From a virus: a stretch of DNA of 29,642 nucleotides. Both the position numbers and the translations under genes were made by a program. The stretch lies in IMG/VR virus record IMGVR_UViG_3300029953_000121, positions 1-29,642 of that record; one strand, written 5' to 3'. Under the pieces are notes generated by a model. That model saw only the letters and a list, made by a program, of their open reading frames with translations. It did no database searches and was not told the origin of the DNA. Positions 1-4,872 of this stretch are shown here, one piece after another (position 1 is the stretch's first letter; the number at the start of each line of letters is the position of its first letter).

Positions 1-17
1 AGCTCCATTGTGATTAC

Positions 18-46
18 AGTATACACTAGAATGGGTTAAAGTTCAA
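18..46 (-). promoter_or_regulatory. Sigma70-like promoter pointing left out of the window
   Basis: On the minus strand a -35 hexamer TTGAAC (41-46) is followed by a 17-bp spacer and a -10 hexamer TATACT (18-23). It lies just beyond the terminator of the leftward operon, so it probably starts the next leftward unit, most of which is outside this window. An ATG at 6-8 (minus) follows within a few bases of the expected start of transcription but has no ribosome-binding site. The 100 bases between the promoter and the terminator hold nothing recognisable. Confidence 0.42.
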
Positions 47-127
47 GCTAGATTTTATAGATAGTACAGATTTTGTTGCCGACCCTAGATTGGAAAACCA
101 CGGTCGATTACGGCAAAAGCAGGCAAT

Positions 128-158
128 AAAAAACCCCTGCCGGATTAGGGCAGGGGTT
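128..158 (-). terminator. Rho-independent terminator of the leftward operon
   Basis: A perfect 10-bp stem (132-141 pairs with 149-158, arms AACCCCTGCC and GGCAGGGGTT) has a 7-nt loop. Reading leftward it is followed by a run of T (complement of 128-133). It lies 42 bases past the stop codon of the last leftward gene (201-839), where the early operon should end. Confidence 0.9.
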
Positions 159-200
159 GAGTTAAAATGCCAAAGGGTCAGAGGGGTTAGTAGAAGATGC

Positions 201-839
201 TTAGGATTCCCAACGATGCCCTGAGATAGAAAGCAAAGGGTTGACAGCCTCCGGCTCGGCCTCGCTTTCGGCAATGGTTTCGGTTACGGGGTTGGAGAAG
301 TGAAGGATGTTAGGAAGCGGCTCAGGATCGACCACAGGCGTCGGGATAGGCGTAGGGGTAGGCCGAGCCACGGCCTCGTTAGGCAGGCCGAGTATTTCCC
401 GAAATCGGGCCAGCTTGCCTTCGGCCTCGGTCAGCGCGGCCTTGGTGTCGTCGAGGGCGATAGTGACTTCAGCGAGGTTGTATTCGGTGTGGGACAGGGT
501 AGTGCGGGTTGCGGTTAGGTCATCCCAATGCTGACCGGCGAGCTTCTGTTCCTCCGCCAGCTTGGCCTGAGTCTCGTTGTATTCGATCCGCAGGGCCGAC
601 TCACGAGCCAAGGCATCGGCGAGGGCCTGCCGGACTTCGGCGAGGGTGATTTCCAGAGAGTTGCGGGAGTCGGTCAGGTTGGCGATGGTTTCTTGATCGG
701 TCAAGGCCTGTGCAGTCAACCGATCGTTGTATGTACGCAACTCTCCGACAAGGGCGATGGTATTGGCGGCGACGGTCAGAACCTTATAGGCAGAGGACTC
801 ATCAGCGGACAGGGAAAGCGCGGTGCTATCGTAAGTCAT
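201..839 (-). CDS. Coiled-coil protein with a Pro/Thr-rich tail, function unknown
   Basis: This 212-aa protein is not recognised. Residues about 35-150 are strongly helical and charged, with long heptad-like Leu/Ala/Glu/Lys spacing that suggests an extended coiled coil. Residues about 155-175 are a Pro/Thr linker containing PTPTPIPTPV. The C-terminus is acidic and then ends in GHRWES. No membrane segment or catalytic motif is visible. The start has a clear ribosome-binding site, GGAG seven bases before the ATG. It is the last gene before the leftward terminator and probably shares promoter 1737-1765 with its upstream neighbour. A structural or scaffolding role is possible, but nothing in the sequence proves it. 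Confidence 0.85.
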   Translation of the reverse strand: MTYDSTALSLSADESSAYKVLTVAANTIALVGELRTYNDRLTAQALTDQETIANLTDSRNSLEITLAEVRQALADALARESALRIEYNETQAKLAEEQKLAGQHWDDLTATRTTLSHTEYNLAEVTIALDDTKAALTEAEGKLARFREILGLPNEAVARPTPTPIPTPVVDPEPLPNILHFSNPVTETIAESEAEPEAVNPLLSISGHRWES

Positions 840-901
840 AGGTTTTCTCCGGGGGGTAGGCTAGGGGCAGGATTGCCCCTAACCGTGGGTTGGGTTGTGG
901 C

Positions 902-1528
902 TTAGTGCTTCACAGCCGGGCTGACTCGCGGGGCGACTTTTCCGGCGGTAGCGGCGGAGAGGACGCCAGCCTTTTTCTTGAGCTTGGCTTCCTCGGTCTT
1001 GGCGACGAGGGCCGGGTCTTCGTGGAGCTTGGTGAGGTCGAACTCGATGCCTTTCTTGGTACGGGAGGCGAGGTTTTCCTCGGCCATTGCGATGTAGCCA
1101 GGGCCTTGGGCGGGGTCGGCAAGGAGTTCGTTCGCGGCCTTGGTGATCTCCGAGGCGGCGTAGTGGGAGACTTTACCGCCGGAGTCCTTGATCATCTGCT
1201 TGATCAGGTCTCTGGCAATGCGGCGGGCTTCGGTCATCACAGCACCGGACGGGCCTTTGACTGCGGCCTCACGACCGAGCTTCAGGGTATTGGAGTACAT
1301 GGCGGCGACACGTTCCTGAGCCTTCTCCGTGGCCAGCTTGGCGAACTCAGCCTTTTCTTCGTCGGTCTTGGCGTCCTTGACATTGGCGAGCTTGGTAGCG
1401 CCGCCGTTGATGAGAGTGTGGAGGCCCTTGGTCAGGGCCGAGACGTAGATCCGTTCCGGGAGTTGGTCCGTTTCCACGGTGATGGTAGCGTTTCCGGCTT
1501 TGGTAACGGGGATGTTAAGAGCAGTCAT
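902..1528 (-). CDS. Lys/Ala-rich helical protein, function unknown
   Basis: This 208-aa protein is not recognised. The first 25 residues look like short beta strands (NIPVTKAGNATITV). The rest is helical and rich in Lys, Ala and Glu, with a basic Ala/Val tail ending SPAVKH. This composition is frequent in abundant or nucleic-acid-associated phage proteins, but no specific motif supports either role. The start has AGAAAGG eight bases upstream of the ATG. It is the first gene downstream of the strong minus-strand promoter at 1737-1765, behind a leader of about 200 nt, and is followed 62 bases later by the coiled-coil gene. Confidence 0.85.
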   Translation of the reverse strand: MTALNIPVTKAGNATITVETDQLPERIYVSALTKGLHTLINGGATKLANVKDAKTDEEKAEFAKLATEKAQERVAAMYSNTLKLGREAAVKGPSGAVMTEARRIARDLIKQMIKDSGGKVSHYAASEITKAANELLADPAQGPGYIAMAEENLASRTKKGIEFDLTKLHEDPALVAKTEEAKLKKKAGVLSAATAGKVAPRVSPAVKH

Positions 1529-1557
1529 TGGGTAAGCCTTTCTGGCTTGTGAGAGGC

Positions 1558-1580
1558 GACTCGGTTAACCGCCCAGAGTC
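1558..1580 (-). other. Leader hairpin containing a GGTTAACC palindrome
   Basis: GACTC (1558-1562) pairs with GAGTC (1576-1580), extended by GG/CC with a one-base bulge. It encloses part of the palindrome GGTTAACC. It lies in the leader of the transcript from promoter 1737-1765, 30 bases upstream of the start of the 208-aa gene. No T-run follows it, so it is not a typical terminator. Confidence 0.35.
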
Positions 1581-1600
1581 ATGCGGGGTTTGTAGTTAGC

Positions 1601-1954
1601 TCAAGGCATGGCCTTGATATTACATTTCCTATTAGCCGACACGCATTGGTCTTTCATATCCAATTCGCTCCGCAGGCTTAGGTCAGTGACTAACCACAGT
1701 GATGAGGGTCGAAACCGACGACTCATCATGGGTAACATACTAGCACGAGTCGGCGGGTTTGTCAAGCCGGTTTCGAGAATTTCTCGCTTGGCGTCTCCTT
1801 GGTTTGTGGGGGGGTTAAGCTTGGCCGCGTCGTTCCAGCCGTTGTTCCAGCCTGAAGATTGTTCGGACCAGACGCGGTAGGGGTTGGAGATCAGCGCGAC
1901 TCCGGCGAGGTAGGCGTCATAGCCTTCGGCATAGGCGAGTTGATAGCGATTCAT
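1601..1954 (-). CDS. Rmf/CrpP-like small protein with an unexplained C-terminal tail
   Basis: This 117-aa protein begins MNRYQLAYAEGYDAY. The pattern A-x3-GY-x-A-x3-G (residues 7-18), NPY (24-26), W (29) and GW-x2-GW (35-40) matches the signature of the ribosome modulation factor/CrpP family. Rmf itself binds 100S ribosome dimers, but the role of phage relatives is not established. The family domain is covered by residues 1-45. Residues 46-117 look unlike it, with low-complexity and basic patches. The start ATG overlaps the upstream stop as ATGA, implying translational coupling. The tail-coding DNA contains promoter 1737-1765 and its start-site hairpin, so the tail may be incidental read-through of regulatory DNA. 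Confidence 0.72.
   Translation of the reverse strand: MNRYQLAYAEGYDAYLAGVALISNPYRVWSEQSSGWNNGWNDAAKLNPPTNQGDAKREILETGLTNPPTRASMLPMMSRRFRPSSLWLVTDLSLRSELDMKDQCVSANRKCNIKAMP
1701..1727 (-). other. Stem-loop at the expected 5' end of the P1 transcript
   Basis: GATGAG (1701-1706) pairs with CTCATC (1722-1727). An inner GTCG (1708-1711) pairs with CGAC (1716-1719) around an AAAC loop on the plus strand. The -10 box of the minus-strand promoter ends at 1737, so transcription should begin near 1729-1731, directly before this hairpin. A 5'-terminal stem-loop could protect the RNA from 5'-end-dependent decay. That role is inferred. Confidence 0.55.
1737..1765 (-). promoter_or_regulatory. Strong sigma70-like promoter (P1)
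   Basis: On the minus strand a perfect -35 TTGACA (1760-1765), a 17-bp spacer (1743-1759) and a -10 TAGTAT (1737-1742) preceded by TGC, an extended -10 element. It should drive the 208-aa and 212-aa genes to its left. It lies inside the 3' part of the Rmf-like gene. The -35 and early spacer (TTGACAAACCCG) resemble promoter 3781-3809 (TTGACAACCCGG), which suggests a common phage promoter type. Confidence 0.72.
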
Positions 1955-2160
1955 TGTGCACCGCTCCAAGTCTTTGTGGCTCCGATGAAATCTCCGCCAC
2001 AGCCTGTTTGAATATGGGAGACTTGTCTTGCCCAATTGTCAGTTTGGTAGATGACTGCGTACTTGTCTCCGAGGTTGGGGTTTTCCTTAACCGCCGTTTG
2101 CAGGGCGGCAATGAGTTGAGTATAGGTCAAGTTGGGCTTGGATTCAGATTCAGTTGACAT
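1951..2160 (-). CDS. Small soluble protein, function unknown
   Basis: This 69-aa protein is not recognised. Residues 10-30 form a likely helix (LTYTQLIAALQTAVKENP). The rest is mixed, with a VIYQTDNWARQ segment and a glycine-rich GCGGDF turn, suggesting a compact alpha/beta fold. The ribosome-binding site GGGAG is six bases before the ATG. Its first codons overlap the end of the 45-aa upstream gene, and its TGA overlaps the ATG of the Rmf-like gene (ATGA), so three genes are translationally linked. Confidence 0.8.
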   Translation of the reverse strand: MSTESESKPNLTYTQLIAALQTAVKENPNLGDKYAVIYQTDNWARQVSHIQTGCGGDFIGATKTWSGAQ

Positions 2161-2287
2161 TCCAATCTCCCGGCGGGTTAGGGACTAGCCAATAGGTAAC
2201 AGTTTCGTCGTGCTCCCAGTTTGGTTCGCTGGCTAAACTAAAGGGTTGATAAACCCAATAGACATCTGCCCAATAAACTACATACAT
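2150..2287 (-). CDS. 45-aa aromatic-rich small protein (MYV family, copy A)
   Basis: The product begins MYVVYWADVYW and ends YWLVPNPPGDWNVN, with many Trp and Tyr residues and no obvious membrane helix. The start is supported by a strong GGAGG six bases upstream of the ATG. The TGA overlaps the first codons of the next gene. It shares both ends with the 54-aa gene at 4232-4396: MYVxYWxD at the start and WxVPNxPGDWxV at the end. The two therefore look like diverged paralogues, and their conservation argues that both are translated. Function unknown. Confidence 0.78.
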   Translation of the reverse strand: MYVVYWADVYWVYQPFSLASEPNWEHDETVTYWLVPNPPGDWNVN

Positions 2288-2340
2288 CGGAACCTCCAAG
2301 CGAACCGCAGGAGTGGCCTCCGGCTCGCCCTTGTTGTGGG

Positions 2341-2616
2341 TTAGTTCGGGATAATAGCCTTGTGGGCAATATCACGAATGAACTGCTCGTAGTCTTGTGA
2401 ACAGCCAAGGCGGTTCCATGCTTCATTAAGCGCAGCATAGGCGCTGATCTTATCCTTGTCATATTCCGGCGGATCGTTGAAGGCCATTGCTATCGCCGTT
2501 GCTTGGATCTGGTCCTTTACACTAAGAGTGATTTCGATTGATGGGATTTCATTGAGGTCGCAGTCACGAAAAACCACAGACCAATGCCCGCCGGATTGTG
2601 TGATAAAAGCTTTCAT
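2341..2616 (-). CDS. Small alpha/beta protein, function unknown
   Basis: This 91-aa protein is not recognised. An N-terminal strand-rich part (MKAFITQSGGHWSVVFRD, then IPSIEITLSV) is followed from about residue 35 by helices containing QATAIAMAFNDPPEY and ALNEAWNRLG. No catalytic motif is evident. The start follows AAAGGATAAAACCA, one of four nearly identical 14-base leaders in this phage. The stop codon of the 56-aa gene immediately upstream lies inside this leader, so the pair is tightly coupled. A gap of 53 bases follows before the 45-aa gene. Confidence 0.82.
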   Translation of the reverse strand: MKAFITQSGGHWSVVFRDCDLNEIPSIEITLSVKDQIQATAIAMAFNDPPEYDKDKISAYAALNEAWNRLGCSQDYEQFIRDIAHKAIIPN

Positions 2617-2621
2617 TGGTT

Positions 2622-2792
2622 TTATCCTTTTGCTTGGGCCTTGGCGTAGTTGATCCGGGCGATCGGCATGAACTTGGGCAGGATCGCCTTGCCCTTGGCG
2701 ATTGCCTCGGTCTTGGACAGTTCGGGGTGGTTCTTGGCCACGTTGTTCTTGGCATAGCGGCGGGCGAGGTTAATAATGGCGAGGGTGTTCAT
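2622..2792 (-). CDS. 56-aa basic helical protein, function unknown
   Basis: The product begins MNTLAIINLARRYAKNN and ends NYAKAQAKG. It is helical and rich in Lys, Ala and Asn, with a net positive charge and no hydrophobic membrane run. A nucleic-acid-binding or inhibitor role would fit the composition but is unproven. The start follows AAAGGACACAACCC, an excellent ribosome-binding site. The TAA stop is embedded in the ribosome-binding leader of the 91-aa gene. A longer open frame on the same strand (63 codons, 2564-2755) is a proline/arginine-rich shadow of this gene. Confidence 0.82.
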   Translation of the reverse strand: MNTLAIINLARRYAKNNVAKNHPELSKTEAIAKGKAILPKFMPIARINYAKAQAKG

Positions 2793-2809
2793 GGGTTGTG
2801 TCCTTTGGG

Positions 2810-3022
2810 TTAGGCGCGGCGACCGGCGACGATCTCATCCAAGGCGGCATGGTCGGCGATAACCTCAGGCTCATCCTCGGAGAGGTCTTTGGTATAGGTC
2901 ACAGCCACGCCGTCGTCGTCGATGCGAATGTCGGCATCTTCGGGAATGTCATAAACCTGCCGGAGTAGGTCGAGGATTTCGATGTTGTCAAAGGAAAGGG
3001 TTGTCGTGGTAACTTGGCGCAT
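2810..3022 (-). CDS. Acidic small protein, function unknown
   Basis: This 70-aa protein is strongly acidic, with runs such as IPEDADIRIDDDG and DLSEDEPEV. It has a likely helix at LDLLRQVYD and another at DHAALDEIVAGRR. Small acidic early phage proteins are sometimes DNA mimics or host-enzyme inhibitors, but there is no specific evidence for that here. The start follows AAAGGACTAAACCT. It is 17 bases upstream of the basic 56-aa gene, giving an acidic/basic pair made from one message. Confidence 0.82.
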   Translation of the reverse strand: MRQVTTTTLSFDNIEILDLLRQVYDIPEDADIRIDDDGVAVTYTKDLSEDEPEVIADHAALDEIVAGRRA

Positions 3023-3117
3023 AGGTTTAGTCCTTTGAAAGAGTGATAGGTAACTTCATAGGCATGGGGTCAGTGTTTGATCCAGCACCAAGAGACGCGA
3101 AGGCGACCGATTGCGAG

Positions 3118-3450
3118 CTAGTGTAACCCGCCGATCTTGCGATCGGTTCGCCTCCGGCCTCCTATTATCTCTGCCCAAGCATCGGGGGTGTAGTTGGCTT
3201 CGAGGTAGTCAAGGACTTTATGGTCCTCGGTTAAATCCTCTCCGGCGTCAGAGTAGGATTGGAATTTCTCTCTGATCCAAGCCCAATCCCTGCCACAGGC
3301 CAGAGCGAAGCCGATGCTATCAACCCAACCGATGACATAATTGGTAGGGTGGACCGGCTTGCCAAGAAGCGCGCAAAGCTCCTCGTCTATATCCGAGAGC
3401 AGGCTTGGCGTGGTTGCGCCTTTCTTTGTGAGTGAGAAACAATTCGGCAT
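3118..3450 (-). CDS. Conserved-type phage small protein, function unknown
   Basis: This 110-aa protein begins MPNCFSLTKKG. It has a helical DIDEELCALLGKP segment, then a Trp-rich part (IGWVDSIGFALACGRDWAWI), then an acidic helix and a basic tail (GGRRRTDRKIGG). From memory it resembles small proteins found in many tailed phages that start with F-S-L-T-x-K-G and contain IDxELCxxLG. No function is known to me. The ribosome-binding site is GGGAG about nine bases before the ATG. The 100-base gap upstream contains the hairpin at 3501-3552, which may affect its expression. Confidence 0.85.
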   Translation of the reverse strand: MPNCFSLTKKGATTPSLLSDIDEELCALLGKPVHPTNYVIGWVDSIGFALACGRDWAWIREKFQSYSDAGEDLTEDHKVLDYLEANYTPDAWAEIIGGRRRTDRKIGGLH

Positions 3451-3500
3451 GGGGTTAAACTCCCGTTAGGGGATACGCAGAGACCATCCCTGACGCTCGG

Positions 3501-3552
3501 CTTGTGAGGCCGTACAAGGGGTGAGTGACTACCCCTTGGCCTGACTCACAAG
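3501..3552 (-). ncRNA. Long imperfect RNA hairpin between two early genes
   Basis: Three nested helices stack. CTTGTGA (3501-3507) pairs with TCACAAG (3546-3552); GCC/GGC pairs inside it. Then CAAGGGGT (3515-3522) pairs with ACCCCTTG (3531-3538) around an 8-nt loop. The element starts two bases after the stop of the 62-aa gene and ends about 50 bases before the next start. There is no T-run on either side, so it is not a canonical terminator. A processing site, attenuator or other leader element is possible. Confidence 0.5.
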
Positions 3553-3553
3553 A

Positions 3554-3742
3554 TCACAAATCCCAGACGACTACGCTATTTTTGGCGTAATGACCGTTAG
3601 CCTTGAGCCAATCAGTCGCCGCCCAGAGGGAATTAGCCTCGTGCTGTTCGCCATTGACCGTGAAAGACACAGGCTTGATCTTTCCCTCTTTAGCGAGATC
3701 ATTGATTGTGGCAGAGTGTTCGGAACCAAAGGGCTCAATCAT
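3554..3742 (-). CDS. 62-aa small protein, function unknown
   Basis: The product begins MIEPFGSEHSATINDLAKEG and continues with strands (KPVSFTVNGEQHEA) and a helix (SLWAATDWLKANGH), ending VVVWDL. The layout suggests a compact alpha/beta fold. The order ATINDLAKEG then a short beta pair could suit a small DNA-binding domain, but no helix-turn-helix can be assigned with confidence. The start has AGGAG about six bases upstream. It is the first gene after promoter 3781-3809 and its start-site hairpin at 3757-3775. Confidence 0.82.
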   Translation of the reverse strand: MIEPFGSEHSATINDLAKEGKIKPVSFTVNGEQHEANSLWAATDWLKANGHYAKNSVVVWDL

Positions 3743-3756
3743 GCTAGTCTCCTGTT

Positions 3757-3775
3757 AATCGCCTCGGCGGCGATT
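3757..3775 (-). other. Stem-loop at the expected 5' end of the P2 transcript
   Basis: A perfect 7-bp stem (AATCGCC at 3757-3763 with GGCGATT at 3769-3775) has a 5-nt loop. The -10 box of the minus-strand promoter ends at 3781, so transcription should start at about 3774-3775, exactly at the base of the stem. The ribosome-binding site of the 62-aa gene begins three bases after the stem. Confidence 0.6.
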
Positions 3776-3780
3776 GATCC

Positions 3781-3809
3781 AATATAACCGATCGCCGCCG
3801 GGTTGTCAA
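3781..3809 (-). promoter_or_regulatory. Strong sigma70-like promoter (P2)
   Basis: On the minus strand a perfect -35 TTGACA (3804-3809), a 17-bp spacer (3787-3803) and a -10 TATATT (3781-3786), five of six matches to consensus. The -35 overlaps the stop codon of the 67-aa gene. It should drive the run of small genes from 3742 leftward to the Rmf-like gene, about 2.1 kb. Confidence 0.8.
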
Positions 3810-4009
3810 TCGCGCCGCTGGTCCTTGGCATAACGCCATAACAGAATGGCTGACGCCGTAGTGATTTGCGTGAGGTATTTAATCTCAATCGCGGGGTTAA
3901 TATAATCACCACGGCAGGCCAACCTAGCCGCGTCAGCATCGCCGATGATATAACTCAGCGCGGGGTTAGTCTTATTATGGTACTCATGCTCAGGATGCGG
4001 CTTGCCCAT
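3806..4009 (-). CDS. 67-aa protein with a hydrophobic C-terminal stretch
   Basis: The product begins MGKPHPEHEYHNKTNPAL. Its N-terminus is hydrophilic and His-rich. A helical DADAARLACRG segment follows, then a moderately hydrophobic ITTASAILLWRYA near a charged end (KDQRRD). This could be a short amphipathic or peripheral helix, but it is weak for a true membrane span. The ribosome-binding site GGGGAG is seven bases before the ATG. The upstream 26-aa gene stops one base before its start. Its own stop lies in the -35 box of promoter 3781-3809. Function unknown. Confidence 0.78.
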   Translation of the reverse strand: MGKPHPEHEYHNKTNPALSYIIGDADAARLACRGDYINPAIEIKYLTQITTASAILLWRYAKDQRRD

Positions 4010-4010
4010 C

Positions 4011-4091
4011 TCACTCTCCCCTAACCATTTGCCACAGGCTCAACCCGACCGCCGGACCGAGGATGATAACCATTTGCAACGCCTCGATCAT
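4011..4091 (-). CDS. 26-aa single-span membrane peptide
   Basis: The product, MIEALQMVIILGPAVGLSLW plus QMVRGE, is one hydrophobic helix with charged ends. It is supported by GAGGAG seven to eight bases before the ATG and by tight packing: 11 bases separate it from the gene upstream and one base from the next start. No homologue is recognised. It could be a regulatory micro-membrane protein, such as a holin antagonist or transporter modulator. Those are guesses. Confidence 0.62.
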   Translation of the reverse strand: MIEALQMVIILGPAVGLSLWQMVRGE

Positions 4092-4102
4092 CACCAATCT
4101 CC

Positions 4103-4228
4103 TCATAACCAATCCCCCTTGCGCCAGCATCCACCCACTACCACCGCGGCGATACCTAACACTAACACTCCCGGTATCCACCACGGCAACGCCGCGAGCC
4201 GGTCCAGTTCATACCACACTCGCCACAT
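4103..4228 (-). CDS. 41-aa single-span membrane protein
   Basis: The product begins MWRVWYELDRLAALPWW. It has a hydrophobic helix from about residue 17 to 34 (IPGVLVLGIAAVVVGG) and a basic end (CWRKGDWL). GGAGG lies eight bases before the ATG, inside the last codons of the 54-aa gene upstream. The stop falls beside the ribosome-binding site of the 26-aa gene. The positive-inside pattern suggests the C-terminus faces the cytoplasm. Holin-like or inner-membrane regulatory roles are possible, but no lysis partner is seen nearby. Confidence 0.7.
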   Translation of the reverse strand: MWRVWYELDRLAALPWWIPGVLVLGIAAVVVGGCWRKGDWL

Positions 4229-4231
4229 AGC

Positions 4232-4396
4232 CTAGTCCTCCACTCCCCAATCCCCCGGCGCGTTCGGCACTCGCCAGCATGACTCGCCGGGGTTGCACCA
4301 AGCCCCAGACTCCCAAGCGTAAACAGCCCAAGTCCCATGCGCCAGCAAGTCATTATAACAACAAAGCTCGCCGTCGGTCCAATACCAAACATACAT
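4232..4396 (-). CDS. 54-aa Trp/Cys-rich small protein (MYV family, copy B)
   Basis: The product begins MYVWYWTDGELCC and ends SCWRVPNAPGDWGVED. It contains seven Trp and four Cys residues. It is a diverged paralogue of the 45-aa protein at 2150-2287, sharing MYVxYWxD and WxVPNxPGDWxV. GGAGG lies eight bases before the ATG. Its last codons carry the ribosome-binding site of the 41-aa membrane gene. Paired cysteines (CC and C-x5-C) could bind metal or form disulfides, but no known fold is recognised. Confidence 0.75.
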   Translation of the reverse strand: MYVWYWTDGELCCYNDLLAHGTWAVYAWESGAWCNPGESCWRVPNAPGDWGVED

Positions 4397-4424
4397 AACC
4401 CCATCCTCCGCTTAGGGATCGAAA

Positions 4425-4494
4425 GATCCCACAACAACCCCAGATACTCCCCAGCACAACCCCACAACCTCCCCAGAATACCAGATTTCCCAGA
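4425..4494 (-). repeat. Degenerate ~11-bp repeat array, left copy (minus orientation)
   Basis: Read on the minus strand, the segment carries about five to seven degenerate units of the TCTGGGGnnGA type, including TCTGGGGAGGT, TGCTGGGGAGTA and TCTGGGGTTGT. Positions 4439-4454 are a perfect 16-base inverted match to 4691-4706 in the right array. The array lies upstream of the 54-aa gene in otherwise non-coding DNA. Confidence 0.6.
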
Positions 4495-4649
4495 GAGGCC
4501 ACCCCCCCCCAATCCCCTCCCCTCCCCTCTGTCCTTGTCTAAATCCCCGTCCCTCTCTAGAGAATTTTTTTTTTTTAGGAAGGAAGGCAGGAACCAAGGA
4601 ACCCAAGCCCGAACTTGAACAGAGACGGACCCAAGGCCGGGAGTGGGGG
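4495..4649. other. Homopolymer-rich spacer between the inverted arrays
   Basis: This 155-base stretch has no credible gene. It contains a run of nine C (4502-4510), pyrimidine-rich CCCCTCCCCTCCCCTC, a TCTCTAGAGA palindrome (4553-4562) and a run of twelve T (4565-4576). The strong strand asymmetry and the A/T tract between repeat arrays look like an origin or regulatory region. A 64-codon minus frame across it uses a TTG start, has no ribosome-binding site and encodes low-complexity sequence. Confidence 0.5.
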
Positions 4650-4733
4650 TCTGGGCTTATCTGGCAGTCTGGGGTTGATCTGGGGTAGATCTGGGGAGTA
4701 TCTGGGATAGATCTAGGGATGATCTGGGCTTGG
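4650..4733 (+). repeat. Eight direct ~11-bp repeats, right copy
   Basis: Eight consecutive units start at 4650, 4660, 4668, 4679, 4690, 4701, 4712 and 4723, with consensus TCTGGGGTAGA. Five consecutive units are exactly 11 bp apart. The array overlaps the 3' end of the gene at 4657-4872. The 11-bp period is not a multiple of three and the encoded peptide shows no repeat, so selection appears to act on the DNA. The period is close to one helical turn, as in iterons bound by initiator proteins. Confidence 0.8.
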
Positions 4734-4872
4734 CGTAGCTAGGCACGCAGACCGGGGCGAGGCTGGGCTTGCACTCGGTGATCTCTAGCCCGGCCTCTAG
4801 CCATACCTCAACCGCCTCGGTGGCGAGTGCTCTCAGGTTATGCTTCGCTTGGGTTATCTGGGTGTAGTACAT
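4657..4872 (-). CDS. 71-aa protein whose C-terminus is encoded by the repeat array
   Basis: The product begins MYYTQITQAKHNLRALATEA. It is helical up to about residue 32 (EVWLEAGLEI), then becomes a Pro/Ser/Gln-rich tail (about residues 48-71) read through the 11-bp repeats. GGAG lies seven bases before the ATG in the context GGAGCTAGGCTATG, very like the GGAGGACTAGGCTATG before the 41-aa gene. It is the first leftward gene after the divergent region. Function unknown. The low-complexity tail is probably a by-product of the repeats. Confidence 0.68.
   Translation of the reverse strand: MYYTQITQAKHNLRALATEAVEVWLEAGLEITECKPSLAPVCVPSYAKPRSSLDLSQILPRSTPDQPQTAR

Noticed and set aside
26-274. 82-codon minus-strand frame at the left edge
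   Set aside because: It overlaps the end of the 212-aa gene and runs through the terminator hairpin, and it has no ribosome-binding site.
300-905. Plus-strand frames opposite the coiled-coil gene
   Set aside because: Gly/Val/Arg-rich products without ribosome-binding sites. The minus-strand gene has a good start, a coiled-coil pattern and a matching terminator.
1608-1880. 90-codon plus-strand frame
   Set aside because: It is antisense to the Rmf-like gene and promoter P1, has no ribosome-binding site and would be the only rightward gene in the left arm.
2976-2981. TTGACA on the minus strand inside the acidic 70-aa gene
   Set aside because: No acceptable -10 at 15-19 bp, and it lies in the middle of a coding frame.
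3739-3939. 66-codon minus-strand frame overlapping promoter P2
   Set aside because: It conflicts with the 67-aa gene at 3806-4009, which has a GGGGAG site and coupled spacing. This frame has none and spans the promoter and hairpin.
4162-4512. 116-codon minus-strand frame across the early small genes
   Set aside because: It overlaps the 41-aa and 54-aa genes in another frame. Those have GGAGG sites, tight coupling and a paralogue, whereas this frame reads repeats as low-complexity Gly/Leu/Trp sequence.
4553-4576. TCTCTAGAGA followed by twelve T as a plus-strand terminator
   Set aside because: The palindrome leaves only a 3-bp stem once a minimal loop is allowed, and no rightward gene ends upstream. 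The T-run is better treated as part of the repeat-flanked spacer.
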